Assembly (NCBI GenBank): GCA_037954665.1
Contig: JBBMOL010000012.1
Span: 8,184,001 to 8,248,000, forward strand
DNA from: Laguncularia racemosa
Taxonomy: Eukaryota > Streptophyta > Magnoliopsida > Myrtales > Combretaceae
DNA length: 64,000 nt
Direction of reading: 5' to 3'
Translations under genes and position numbers: made by a program
In this document: piece after piece, positions 11,159 to 22,250 of the stretch
Position numbering within the stretch: position 1 is the stretch's first letter
Layout of the letters: every line of letters starts with the position of its first letter
The notes under the pieces: generated by a model
Told to the model about the DNA's origin: nothing
What the model saw: only the letters and a program-made list of their open reading frames with translations
The model's database searches: none

Positions 11159-12058
11159 TCACACACTCTTTCCAGCCTTCCTCTCCTTTTCCTTTTGATC
11201 TTGACTCTTATATTCCTTTTTCTTCTCATTGTCTTTTGCTCTCTTACTCTCACTTTGCTTTTCACTCACCTTATGTTTTGCAAAAGACTGTTGTAGCTGC
11301 AACTGGTCCTCATACACTTGTTTAGGTGTTAACGGTTTAAGATTAAAGCTTTTCCCTTGGTGAACAAGCATATACTTGTTAGAAAAGCCATCATGAACAA
11401 CCTTCCTATCAAATTGCCATGGCCTCCCCAACAACACATGACATGCTTGCATTGGCACTACATCACATAACACCTCATCCTCATACCTTCCAATGCGAAA
11501 GCCAATCAAGGCTTGCTTACTCACCTTAGTCTCACCACTATCATCCAGCCACTGCAATTTATATCGACTAGGGTGTCTAACAGTTTTGAGCCTCAGCCTC
11601 TCAACAATAAAATTACTCACTACATTGGTGCAACTTCCCCCATCAATAATCAAACTACAAATGTGATCTCCTAGATAACATCTAGTATGAAATATATTCT
11701 CCCTTTGCACCTCCTCTTCTTCCTTCACCTGCACATTCAAAGCTCTCTTCACTACTGCCACTAGCCTTCCCATTGCAGGCTCCTCATCATCACTAGCATC
11801 CTCTAATGGAGGCATATCCTCTTCTTCACTATCCCCCTCAGTCTCATACTCTCCATCATCACGCAAAATCATCACATGCCTATTTGGACATTGACTAGCA
11901 ATATGGCCTCTACCTTGACATTTAAAACATCTAATGTCACGATTTCTAGAAGTAGAAGATTCAGGGTTACCTTGATTACCAGGAGTAGAACCCGCTTGCC
12001 TCAACTCCCCTTTTGGTTTGGTGGGTAAAGGCTTTTCTTCCTTCTTCCATTGATTATT
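11159..12058 (-). pseudogene. R3 Gag C-terminus and protease
   Basis: After an in-frame TAG at 12061-12059 the frame stays open to a TGA just below 11159. It includes the zinc knuckle CFKCQGRGHIASQC (about 11930), an acidic stretch, and an aspartic protease with LIIDGGSCTNVV near 11650-11625, where the active-site triad reads DGG. Downstream LGRPWQFDRKVVHDGF is typical of CRM proteases. R8 carries the same region with its stop at a different codon, so the common ancestor probably had one continuous gag-pol frame. Confidence 0.8.
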
Positions 12059-12061
12059 CTT

Positions 12062-12958
12062 CTAAGTGGATGAACCATTATCCTGTTGCAACCGTGCATT
12101 ACTACTACCTCTCCTCTTGTGCTGGTTCTCAACTTTTATAGCCATGTGGACCATATCTTCCAATTCTACATAATGCTGCAATTCAACAACATTTTGGATT
12201 TCTCTATTCAACCCCACAAGAAATCTAGCCATTGTAGCCTCTCTATCCTCCTCTACATTCGCCCTAATCATAGTGACTTCCATCTCCTTGAAATATTCAT
12301 CTACACTCCGGCTTCCCTGCCTAAGAGTTTGCAACTTGTTGTGTAATTCATGATAGTAATACGCAGGTACAAACCGCTTCTTCATCATTCTTTTCATCTC
12401 TTCCCAAGACTCAATAGGTGGCTTGCTACTCCTTCTCCTATTCAACATTAGTTGATCCCACCACACTATAGCATAATCCAAAAATTCAATGGCAGCAAGT
12501 TTTACCTTCTTTCTCCCACTATAGTTGTGACAATCAAATACCATCTCCACCTTTTTCTCCCACTCTAAGTATGCCTCGAGATCATTCTTCCCTTGGAAAG
12601 GAGGAATCTTCATCTTTATGTTACTCAATTGATCATCCTCTCTATTCCTATCTCCTCTATCTTCCCAATCCCTAGTTCCTCTATTCCGACCACTATATCC
12701 TCTATAACTCCCGACAGAAGGCTCATCAAAATCATCATCCGACATTTCATCTCCACCCCTCGGTACTCTCCTAGAACGACTCTCTCGTTTACGCCCTTGG
12801 AATACGTTTGTGGATTGCTCTAGTCTTTGCTCCACCGTCTCATGAATTTGTTCCATTCCTTCTTGGAACATCCTCTTCATTTCTCCCCTCAACGCCTCAA
12901 TTACTAACCTAGCATCAAACCTTCCCCTCTTACCTTCAGGAGAATGTTGTATCGACAT
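12062..12958 (-). pseudogene. R3 gag
   Basis: The start is taken as the ATG at 12958, matching the R8 start at 48026; an upstream ATG at 13015 lies in leader-like sequence. The Gag core includes FQGKNDLEAYLEWEKKVEMV and FLVGLNREIQNVVEL, the retrotransposon Gag domain. It ends in a TAG where R8 has TGG (Trp), after which homologous Gag continues in frame. About 299 residues before the stop. Confidence 0.85.
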
Positions 12959-13449
12959 AGTCCCTACAGAAAAGATTAGTACTAACACAAATATATATAT
13001 ATAATTAAACCTCACGATACACTCCCTTACGTTTTTCGCTCAAATGACGATATCACACAGTCACTCGTGTATTCTCACAAATAATGATGATATCAACTCG
13101 CCAATTTCCTCTTCTCAATTCTCCTGGAACTAACTCGAACTACACCAATTTCCTTCCATAGAATTCAAAACAACTCTAGGGTTCGTAAATTTTCCTCTAT
13201 TTTTCTATCCGATTTTTTTTTTTGTCTCTGCTTTTGCCTTTGATCACGTTTTTCTTTTCTTTTCTTTTCTCTTCTTTTTTTTTTGTCGTGATTTTTACTC
13301 TTTTTTTTTTAACAATCTCCTAGGCGATATTACACTATCAAAAGACAATTAATACTACGAAATTGAATACGATAATTGATATGAACGATTGGAGTTAGGG
13401 TTTTTGATATTACCTTCCTCAACCGAACTTGATGTTTTGACAAACCTAA

Positions 13450-13461
13450 GCTCTGATACCA
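13450..13461 (-). other. R3 primer binding site, initiator-Met type
   Basis: Minus strand TGGTATCAGAGC is the complement of the plant initiator-Met tRNA 3' end. It lies three bases inside the 5' LTR. Confidence 0.9.
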
Positions 13462-13464
13462 AAC

Positions 13465-14303
13465 TGATACGAACCACGCCAACCCGTGACGAAACCCAAT
13501 ACCAATACGTTCGGAAATTCGTTGCCTAAGACGCCCAAACACCTAAAGTGGAAATCGCGACCCGTTGTCTATAAGTGAGACAAGAACCTTGGTATAAAAA
13601 CAAAGACGCCACAATTGGGATGAAAGACCGATTGATAAGTCGAGATGAACGCCACGGATATCAATCCGATAAGTTCGATTTAGTTCTTGAAGAACCAAGA
13701 GAGGTGCCTCTTAAAAGTGTTTAATGTTCAAAGATGTATATTCTATATTGTTCTAAACCCTAGGAGCTTTTATACTAGGGTTACAATTCGTGTAAAATAA
13801 GTCCAAAAGGACGTAGTTTAGATAAGTGGCGTAAAAATGCGAAAACGGAACAAGTTGGCTGGCAGGGGATACACGGTCGTGTACACGCCCGTGTACTTTG
13901 GCCGTGTACCTTTCTGTGCAACTTCTAGCAACATACACGCCCGTGTACTTTGGCCGTGTATCTTTCTGTACAACTTCTAGCAACATACACGCCCGTGTAC
14001 TTTGGTCGTGTATCTTTCTGTGGATTTGCTTGACTCCATACACGGCCGTGCTTTGAAAGTATACGCCCTCTTCATCCCATGTCCAGTATAACTTGTACAA
14101 AAGCAAGGGTCTTCCCATGGTTGTTCCAATCCGTTCCAACTTCATGATTGCTCCAATCTTTTCTGGCTTCATGGACAACCTTTATCAACCCGTTAAGTAC
14201 TTCCTTGAATCGTTTTGCTCGATTTCTTGTGATCAGTCCATGCAGCACTTCAAGAGGATCCACATTTCTTCTTTCGGCTTGGCTCTCATCATGGATCTCA
14301 TCA
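13465..14303 (-). repeat. R3 5' LTR
   Basis: 839 bp, near-identical to 9010-9836 apart from scattered changes and a 12-bp insertion in the palindromic stretch near 13875-13890. The same TATA/inverted-repeat promoter is present at about 13756-13783. The outer boundary is set by the perfect ATTGG duplication. Confidence 0.9.
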
Positions 14304-15082
14304 ATTGGATCATGAAGACTTATGTTATTTTGTACCTTGTAATTGTTTTATGAACTATTTTGGTTGTATTTTGGTTTTAGGACACTTTTATTTCCTTGTA
14401 ATTTTCATTTAGGGCTAGCCACCTTAAAAGTGGCAAACTTGTAATTTTGACCACTTTTTAACCTTAGGAGTAGCAAGTATAAATACTTGCTTAAGAGAGC
14501 GTTTGTGGAGGCCATATTTTGTAGAATTGAGAGACACTTTCACATGTGGAATTAGGGTTCTTTCCATAATTCAAAACTCTTATCAATTTCAACCCAAGAA
14601 TTGGAATTATGGCGAGTGCGACGAAGGGGAATTGTGAGTCATATCGATTCCATCTTTGTTGTATGTTCATTTCTTCTCTAGTGAGTCATATCTAGGGTAG
14701 ATTTGGATCTTTCTTTGACATATTTGTGTTTGTTTTTCGTGAATAATCATTTTTTAAGATTGATTGTTCATTGAGCACTTGAATTATATATATCATTTTA
14801 GCTTGTGGCGAGAATTTGTGATTGAAAGGGGGAAGTGGATTTCACAGTTTTATTGCTTTCTTTGATCTGATTTCCACGTGATTTTCAATCCTTATTGTGG
14901 TTACTTGGTGAATGTTACAAATAGAGATTATAATTACATCATTTGATCAACATTTTCCATTAAAATCTACAAGGTGTTCATGTGGATTGTCTCACTAGTG
15001 GACCGGTTTGTGATTGACTTGAGACTTGTTTTCTTTAAGTCAATTGATTGTGTTTCAAAGTGGTTTTGAGCACATCAGTAAG

Positions 15083-15500
15083 GATTACTAAATTCATCAT
15101 AAAAAAGATCCTAGTCGACACATGTAGCTTGGTAGATATCATCTTCAAACATGCCTACGACTAGATGCAACCCAAACTCAAAATGAGGATTAAGCCTTAT
15201 AATCATGATTTGTATGGGTTCAACAAACAAATTGTAAGGACTACGAGCATCGTCACCCTTCCTATGGAGCTTGAGGATGACGATATTATGGCCCAACAAA
15301 ATATAGAGCTCCTAGTGGTGGACTAGTGGTTGCTCTACAATGTAATATTTGGGTGGCCTAGTTAGAACACCTTTAGGATGATCTCCTTAATGCCACACCT
15401 AAAGATAAAATTCCCAATGCCTAATGGAGTAGGTGTGTGTTGAGGAGATCAAAAGTTGGCACACACATTATACTTGAAAGCCTTAAAATAGAATAAGGTC
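15083..15500 (+). pseudogene. R2 (Tat-type) protease relic
   Basis: The plus strand encodes KKILVDTCSLVDIIFKHAYD (about 15105-15165), matching the Tat protease active-site block in which VDTGSSADI is usual; the active-site Gly is replaced by Cys. Further on, KIKFPMPNGVGV is recognisable before the RT linker. Multiple stops. Confidence 0.65.
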
Positions 15501-15559
15501 TTTAGTGTAGAGGCTAGACCTGAAGAGAAGCCAAGGTTTAAGGAAGAATTAGCCAAGGA

Positions 15560-16400
15560 GATGGAAGAAATCTAGCTTAGTAGCAATGCTGAGCAAACCA
15601 CACAGGTAGGAACATCAATGCCCATCAAGCTCAAACAACATCTCATCAACTTCCTCAGGTTCAACAATGATGCATTTGCCCAATCCCCATTGGACATGCT
15701 AGGCATTTCCCCTAAAGTGATGACATATTGCTTCAATGTCAATAGCAACGCTAAGGTCATCAATTAGAAGAAAATACATTTTTCTCTAGAATGATAGGAA
15801 GCTATTAAGTAAGTGATATAAAAGTTGCTAAAAGCAAGATTCATAAAGGAGAAATGTTACCCGACCTGACTAGCTAGCTGTGTGCTGGTTAAGAAATCTA
15901 ATGGGAAATGGCAAATGTGTATAGACTAAACATACCTCAACAAGGCTTGCATAAAAGGATTGCTTTTCCTACCCTCAAATTGAAAAACTAGTCAATTCTG
16001 CCTTTGACCACGCCTTGCTCAATTTTATGGACATATTTTCTAAGTACAACTAGATTAAGATGGAGCCAAAAGATAGAGTACACATTTTCATTTATCACCA
16101 ACTTTAGCATGTATTGTTATAATGTCATGCCTTTTAGCCTTGAAAATGCTAGAGCTATATACTAGAGGTTGGTGACAAAAATGTTTGAGCAATAAATCAG
16201 GCAAAACATTGAGGTATATGTCAACAATATGATCACTAAGAGCATACAACCCGAAGACTACCTCCAAGACTTTTAGGAAACATTTGATACTTTAAGACAA
16301 TATAATATGAAACGGAATCCTCAAAAGTGCATCTTTAGGGTAGCTTTAAGCAAGTTTCTCACATATATGGTCACCCAATAATATTCCTAACTAAGCAGCT
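15560..16400 (+). pseudogene. R2 (Tat-type) reverse transcriptase relic
   Basis: Recognisable blocks in order are a CVLVKKSNGKWQMCID-like segment near 15880-15925, then YCYNVMPF-like, FEQ and a VYVNNMITKS segment near 16215-16250. The last aligns with VYVDDMIVKS of Tat RT, so the catalytic YVDD reads YVNN here, with both metal-binding aspartates changed. Many stops and frameshifts are present. Non-functional. Confidence 0.65.
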
Positions 16401-16579
16401 ACCGCAACACATATTACATAAACTGGATACATCAAGTTAGATGATGAATTATACCCTAGAGCTAAGTGCTTTCAAGGTATAATACCGATCATGAGAAGTA
16501 ATAAAGGCTTAAGTCCTTGTAGACTTTATAGTAGAGTACATAGTGGATGATGAAATGTCTAACATTAACAACAAACTGC

Positions 16580-17157
16580 TGTAAACTCTCCACATTAATG
16601 GCTCATCCACTTTGGGGGAGTGGAGTTGGCCTCATGCTGTACAGAACGCATGGGGTATAGGTATCATGCTCACTTGAATTTAGATTCCCAACAAGTAATA
16701 ATGAAGTAGAGTGTGAAGCTCTAATTGAAGGTCTTAAACTGGTAAAGGAAATAAATGCTAAGAAGCTAGAAATATATTTAGACTCCCAATTCATTGTCCA
16801 ATAAGTGAAAGGAGAATACATAGTCAGGGATGAAGTGATGACCAGCTACCTCTAGATCGTTCGGAATCTTACCTTAGAGTTCCCCTCTTGGTGCATCATT
16901 GAGGTTCCTCAAGTTGAAAACTCCGGGGCCGATAAGCTATCAAAACTTGCATCCATAAGCATTCCTAACCTGGACAAATGGGAGAAGAAAATCTTCATCG
17001 AGTACCTGCCAAATAAGAATATCGACAAGAAACATGCTCAAGTCATTGAAATTCATCTTGTGCTAATTAAACTATGCTAAATGGATCTTTTCATTGACTA
17101 CTTAAAAAAAGGCACTCTCCCGAAAGATAGAAAAGAGGTTAGGAAGCTCATGCACAA
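16580..17157 (+). pseudogene. R2 (Tat-type) RNase H relic and linker
   Basis: Motifs ECEALIEGLKLVKEINAKKL, LDSQFIVQ and DKLSKLAS, at about 16700-16950, follow the order of Tat-lineage RNase H (ECEALIAGL, SDSQLVV, ADALSKLAS). Then YLKKGTLPKDRKEVRKL leads towards integrase. S3 cuts the sequence at 17158; the integrase N-terminus resumes at 20835. Confidence 0.7.
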
Positions 17158-18739
17158 TGTTATGCCCCAAAGGGGGCTTGAAAGATTTCGCTAAAAGTTA
17201 TCATGTTACGTGTGCACTTATTACATGATAACTTCCTTGTGAGTCAGAGGTCGCAAGGCTCTAAATAATTATTTAATCAATTACAACTAATCATATTACA
17301 TAAAATCATATAATAAAAATATAACTACAAATTCTCATGTTCCACAGTTAACCAAGATCGTAGAGAATTGGAATCCCCTACCAAAATAGTAAAATGGAAA
17401 AACATATATAAGTTTTACAAATTTCACTCCTACATTGAGTTCCTAAAAATAAAATTTCATCACTTAATCTGTTAAAATACATTAATTAAAAAATAGAATG
17501 CTTCTAGCATTCCGCCATTTTACTCCAACTATTTCACACTCATTGAAATAGATCACAACAACATCTTAAGAGTAGGTCTTGTCTAGGTCCCATCATAATA
17601 TAGATTGAAAGTCTTATATATCCAGATTTAAAATATTTAAAAACATCTGACCACCAAAACTTACATAAATCTATAGAAGTAGGTTATTCTAACTCTCATT
17701 CATGCATCTTATCACATCTCAAGATTTGAAAATTTCCTGCAAAATAGTCTATGGAGGGGTGAGCACACTATAACTCAATGAGATGAGAGTGCAATACTCT
17801 TAATACTGCACATGCATAAAATATTTCAAACAAGTTTTTAAATCATATGCTAGGCATGGGCAATCATATGAATGCAACATCACACACGGTCTTTCGGTAA
17901 CCAGCGTGAAGTCTAATGTTGATGCCCCCCTTGACCTTAGGTTAGGGATTCGGATCATACTATCAATGCCCGGGTCTCAAACTCAATTAATTACTCTTAA
18001 CTCTTTAATAGAAATTGTTTCTTAATTTCAATATCATAAGCTCTAGTGTTACTCACACACCGAGCTAAGTCAAGTGTTACTCACATACCGAGCAATAAAC
18101 ACCCTTAAGGACAAACGGAACTCAGAACCGTCAAGGCACGATAATCCCCTAATCGCTTAGTTCACACTTAGTGGAATAGTAATCCTTCAATTACTTCTAA
18201 TGCACCCTGTAGCAATGATGGCCTTCGATTTTATGCAATATATCATGCAATGCATGTCCAATTTTAGTTAATTCCAATCTTTTAATTAATTGATTCGGGG
18301 TGATCAAACAATATAAGGTTATAAGCCAATCCCACAAGAAAAACAATCTATACTTTATATTTATATTCACCATAGTAAGAAGAATCAAGCATTACACGTC
18401 ACAGATATAGCAACGAAGACTAGACCAACCAGATAAAATCAAACTAACAAGACAATAAAATCACAAATAAATAAAGTTTAAAAATGAATCAACATAGGAG
18501 GCCAGATCAATAACAATACAGTACAACCCAAACTCATCAACTGTTAGATCAACCACCTAAGATTGATCTACAGTTTTTATTCCTAACACAACTGTGTAAT
18601 TTCACTTCTCAAGTGCTCAATTCTCTACATTCCAAAGCCAAGTAGGGTGACCAAATGTACCCTCTTGTAATATTCTCAATTATCAAAATCCTAAAATTTA
18701 TGAAAATAAGACCATAAGTCTTTTTCATATGGGCAAATG

Positions 18740-18985
18740 TAAATATATATGTATATATATATATATATATTATGGATTCCTTCATATATATATATATATA
18801 ATGTAGTTAGGATAGAAATTGTTTTGTTCAATCAAGCATTTTCTATGTCTTTAAGTTCATGCATATATATATATGTACACAGGAGCAAACATCTATATAT
18901 ATATATATATATTTATAAATATAGCTCATTAAACCACATGTATATATATATATATATATATGTAAAAGATTACTAAATATATATA
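18740..18985 (+). repeat. Interspersed (TA)n microsatellite tracts
   Basis: At least five runs of alternating TA or AT, 10 to 26 bases each, separated by short unique spacers. They lie inside S3. A shorter run is found at 19150-19170. Confidence 0.9.
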
Positions 18986-19514
18986 TTTAGCTAAATAATA
19001 AGTTTGTAAAAAATATTCCCTTACAAATTTAGGGGAAACAAAAGAATATGTTTATTAAGTTTAAAAGATGAAAATTTGTACTTGAGATTTTGTATTATTA
19101 TATGTATAAATGTATTCTATAAATATAGAGTAAAAATAGTTTTGTCCGAGCATATATATATATATATGTTCATAATTAGATTTTCATATGTGCATGTAAT
19201 GATATAGTTTGTTCCACAATAGGTATACATATACACTACGTATATAAGGAAAAAGTAATGTTTTTATATTAATTTAGTTTGAAGAAAAAAAGGTTGAAAT
19301 CTTGGTATCAAGCTAGTAATAGCAACATTGGCTTTAAATTTTTAGACCCTTTTGTTCCTTAAGTTGTTAAGAAAGTATTTTTGTGCTATTAAAACGATAT
19401 TCATTTGTATCGTCTAACTTCTAATCTCTTTACAAAATTTCATTCCCAACCCATTTTACACCATTTCTAACTTCAAAGTAATAACAACCACAACAATTAT
19501 AGCAACAACTAACC

Positions 19515-19645
19515 AAGAAAACACACATATACACACATAAGTTGATCACGCACTCCCTCACACATACAAACAAACCAACACACACACTCTCGCATGCATA
19601 CGTAATAGACATACACACACCATCACTAGGCACACACGCACTTAT
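19515..19645 (+). repeat. CA-rich degenerate microsatellite
   Basis: Repeated ACACAC-type tracts interrupted by short variants within S3. The opposite strand gives a Cys/Val-rich short reading frame that is an artefact of this composition. Confidence 0.7.
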
Positions 19646-20791
19646 CTACATCAATAGTTATGACATAATCCTAAATCTTGCACACTAGCGTCCACACCAC
19701 TCAACCACTCCTCAAGATGCCCCCCTACACTAACATGACAACAACAGCAATAGCAATAGCAGCAACTGCAGTGATAGCCCATCAACACAACACAGTTCAC
19801 TTTACTCCACGCACATCCACATAAAATAGGGTAGGACATAATCACAATCTTTCAAATTCCATAATGACCAAGATATATATATATATTCAATATAACACAT
19901 GATGAAACCAAATACAGTATATCACGGAGTTTCCCACTCACCTAGATCTCCTAGCTTTAAAACTCTAAATAACTCTCGAGAACTTGCGTGAATTCAAATC
20001 TGTCACCTTATAATAAACGGATAACAAACTTAAAGCTAACTCTACTAGTTAAACTCACTAAACTTAAAATAAAAATGAAATCTAAATAATTTTTTTAAAA
20101 ATTCGTATGGAATTTTAGCTCAAATTTGGAACTCGAAATTTACCTAGCAAATGTGGTCTTGTTGCAAAGTACTCCTTCCAAGGATCGTAATGGTGCTTAC
20201 GATTTTTTATTTGGAGTTAGTATGAGGAAGATATGGATTTTTGAAGTTTGGAGGAGAAAAAGCAAAGTTGTATCAAAGAAGACGGGAAGAGAAGAAAAGA
20301 AAGAAAATGCAGTTGACGAAGAGAAATGAGAGGAGAGAGAAAAGAGAGGAATTTATAGGGAAATAGTTAGTCGGTGGATAATTATCCAGTTATGGGTTCG
20401 GTTAGTATGTATATTAATATTTAATTATAATATTTTATATGAAAATTTATGTATATACTAAATAAAATATTATGAGTATAAACATATATTTAAAAATTGT
20501 ATTTAACTATCATAAATATAAAATTTTAACTCTTACTTCTTATTTGTTATATTTATCTAACAAATCCCATTTCTTTCTTATTTTTTTTATTTTAAATTCT
20601 ATTAGTATTTGTTATAAGATTTTTGTTTTACGTATGTTATTAAAATTGTATTAATATACTATAGTGATTAAAATTTTCATTATTACTTTTCTTAATTTTT
20701 TTTTTCTTTTTAGAATCATGAAATTATTATACTTGCTACCTTAGCCTAAAAGTTCTTATTGTTTTGCTTATTTTCTCTAATTTTAGTGTAG

Positions 20792-20818
20792 TTTTTTTTT
20801 TTTTTTAAAAAAAAAAAA
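20792..20818 (+). repeat. T15/A12 homopolymer hairpin near the S3 right edge
   Basis: Fifteen Ts followed immediately by twelve As form a self-complementary stretch 16 bases from the presumed S3 terminus. Confidence 0.85.
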
Positions 20819-20834
20819 CTTTTGGGGAATTTCA

Positions 20835-21780
20835 TATAAGGTTGCAAAATTACACTATTATTGGTGACCTCCTCTACAAGGGAAGCCTGAGCACACCACT
20901 CCTCAGATGTGTTCAGCTTGAAGAAAGCCAAAGGTTATTGGAGGAGATACACATGGGAGTATATAGCAACCATATTAAAAGTAGAGCCTTGTTTGTTAAG
21001 GCGCTTATACTTGATTATTATTGGCCTATCATGAGGGAAAATTCGAAGCAACTCATACAAAAGTATGTGCAATGCCAAAAGCATGTGTTAATAGAACATG
21101 CTTTAAGCAACCATTTACAATCCCTCGCTAACCTTTGGTCCTTTGCCTAATGGGGTTTGAACATCTTAGGACTTTTTCCTTAAGCTTCATGACAAAGATA
21201 GTTTGTTATTGTCACCATCGACTATTTCATTAGGTGGGTAGAGGTTGAGGCCGTAGCCAAGATCACTGAGAGAAACATCAAGGCCTTCATCCTCAATGAT
21301 ATTCTCAGCAGATATGGAGTTCCATACATATTAATAGTAGACAACAAGATGCAATTCAACAATAAAAAATTCAGGAAGTTTTGTAACAACCATCATATCA
21401 AAGTTCACTACACCTTAGTAGCACATCCTTAGTTAAATGGGCAAGTCAAGTTTGTGAACAAGATAGTGCTCAACAGCCTAAAAAAGAAGGTAGACTAAAC
21501 TAAAGGTAAATGGGTAGATGAGCTCCTAACCATCCTATAGGGGTATTGAACCACTCATAGGAACTCCATAGGGGAAACGCCATTTAAGCTCACCTTTGGT
21601 TCTAAGGCCATCGACTTAGTCAAACTAAAGCTCCCAAACATAAAAACTCAAAGTATAGACTTGTTAGTCAACTAAATCTAACTATAAGCCAACCTCAACA
21701 CAATAGAAGAGATATAGGACACTGCATGGATTAAAAGCCATCAGATCTCGTGAAGATCAAGGAAAGCTCGCACTTAGTTT
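20835..21780 (+). pseudogene. R2 (Tat-type) integrase relic
   Basis: The zinc-binding N-terminus is seen in LQNYTIIGDLLYKG, LLRCV and YYWPIM at 20842-21030; of the HHCC residues, the first cysteine reads Tyr (KYVQCQKH). The core follows with VTIDYF (first Asp), IVDNKMQF (second Asp) and NGQVKFVNK, where the third catalytic residue, usually Glu in NGQVE, reads Lys. The ETPFKLTFGSKAIDLVK block of Tat integrases is present near 21575. About ten stops. Non-functional. Confidence 0.75.
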
Positions 21781-22250
21781 AGACCTTGTTATAGTTAACA
21801 AACTCCAAATTGCATTAAGTCCACGCTTTCATATCTACAAGCAAATGGACTCTTGATGACTATATATCTTAACCCCTTAAGGGTGGATGGACTTTATAGC
21901 AGTTGGACTATCATTGAACAATCAGAGAATCTGATCTCCCAAGGTCCATTTAAAGCATTCATGGGTAACTTGTTGATAGGACTTGCGTCCAAACGTCCAA
22001 GGATCCCCTATAAGCACAATTCATAAAATAATTGATAGAAAAAAAAAAAAAGGCTGAGTGAAAATAGCTATGAGAAGTAGAGTTACACAATGAGATCATC
22101 ATGAAAAAGCATTTAAGCAATGTAGAAAATGAAACAATAAAATACAAATAAGTTGTATCAGTAGAGGTCCATCAAAATTTACAACTTGAAAGTCAGCATA
22201 CCAACTTGAAAAATATAGTCTATGGAAAAAAAAAGAAAGAAAAACTCCTC
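21781..22250. other. Tat 3' noncoding stretch
   Basis: Between the decayed integrase and the antisense ORF. I see no motif here apart from a short A12 run at 22040. Confidence 0.5.

Larger units (their letters stand above)
9010..14303 (-). mobile_element. R3: CRM-type chromovirus, internally deleted
   Basis: LTRs at 9010-9836 and 13465-14303 flank a minus-strand gag, protease and truncated pol. The target duplication ATTGG is perfect (9005-9009 and 14304-14308). The primer site is initiator-Met type and a polypurine tract abuts the 3' LTR. Total 5,294 bp compared with 6,710 bp for R8, its close relative in opposite orientation; most of the difference is missing reverse transcriptase, RNase H and integrase zinc-finger sequence. 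As in CRM elements, the pol frame reads into the 3' LTR. It sits inside S2. Confidence 0.88.
8773..15077 (+). repeat. S2: solo LTR in Tat, split by R3
   Basis: The LTR occupies 8773-9009 and 14309-15077, about 1.0 kb once R3 and its duplicated site are removed. Termini are TGATG...CATCA. Flanks are GCAAG (8768-8772) and GTAAG (15078-15082), a 4-of-5 target duplication. On both sides the sequence is Tat Gag/protease, so it is an insertion. A plus-strand TATA box sits in a palindrome, GCAAGTATAAATACTTGC, near 14473-14490. The TATA region and the terminal GCACATCA resemble the LTR of R5, suggesting a related family. No internal region or second LTR is visible. Confidence 0.6.
17158..20834 (-). 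repeat. S3: long solo-LTR-like insertion in Tat pol
   Basis: A 3.7-kb block without coding capacity separates the Tat RNase H linker from integrase. Its ends form imperfect inverted repeats: TGTTATGCCCCAAAG on the left, and TGAAATTCCCCAAAAG read inward on the minus strand at the right. A minus-strand TATA box (CTATAAATTCC) near 20350 followed by a CT-rich leader suggests minus orientation. It holds TA microsatellites and CA-rich stretches. Target duplication is unclear (TGCACAAT and TGCAAAAT near the two edges are the best candidates). It could instead be a deleted element. Confidence 0.45.

Noticed and set aside
18749..18976. Short Tyr/Ile-repeat frame
   Set aside because: Translation of TA microsatellites.
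19430..19845. Cys/Val-rich short frames on the minus strand
   Set aside because: Caused by CA-rich microsatellite sequence in S3.
20126..20329. 67-codon frame within S3
   Set aside because: No recognisable domain, located next to the presumed LTR promoter; probably chance.
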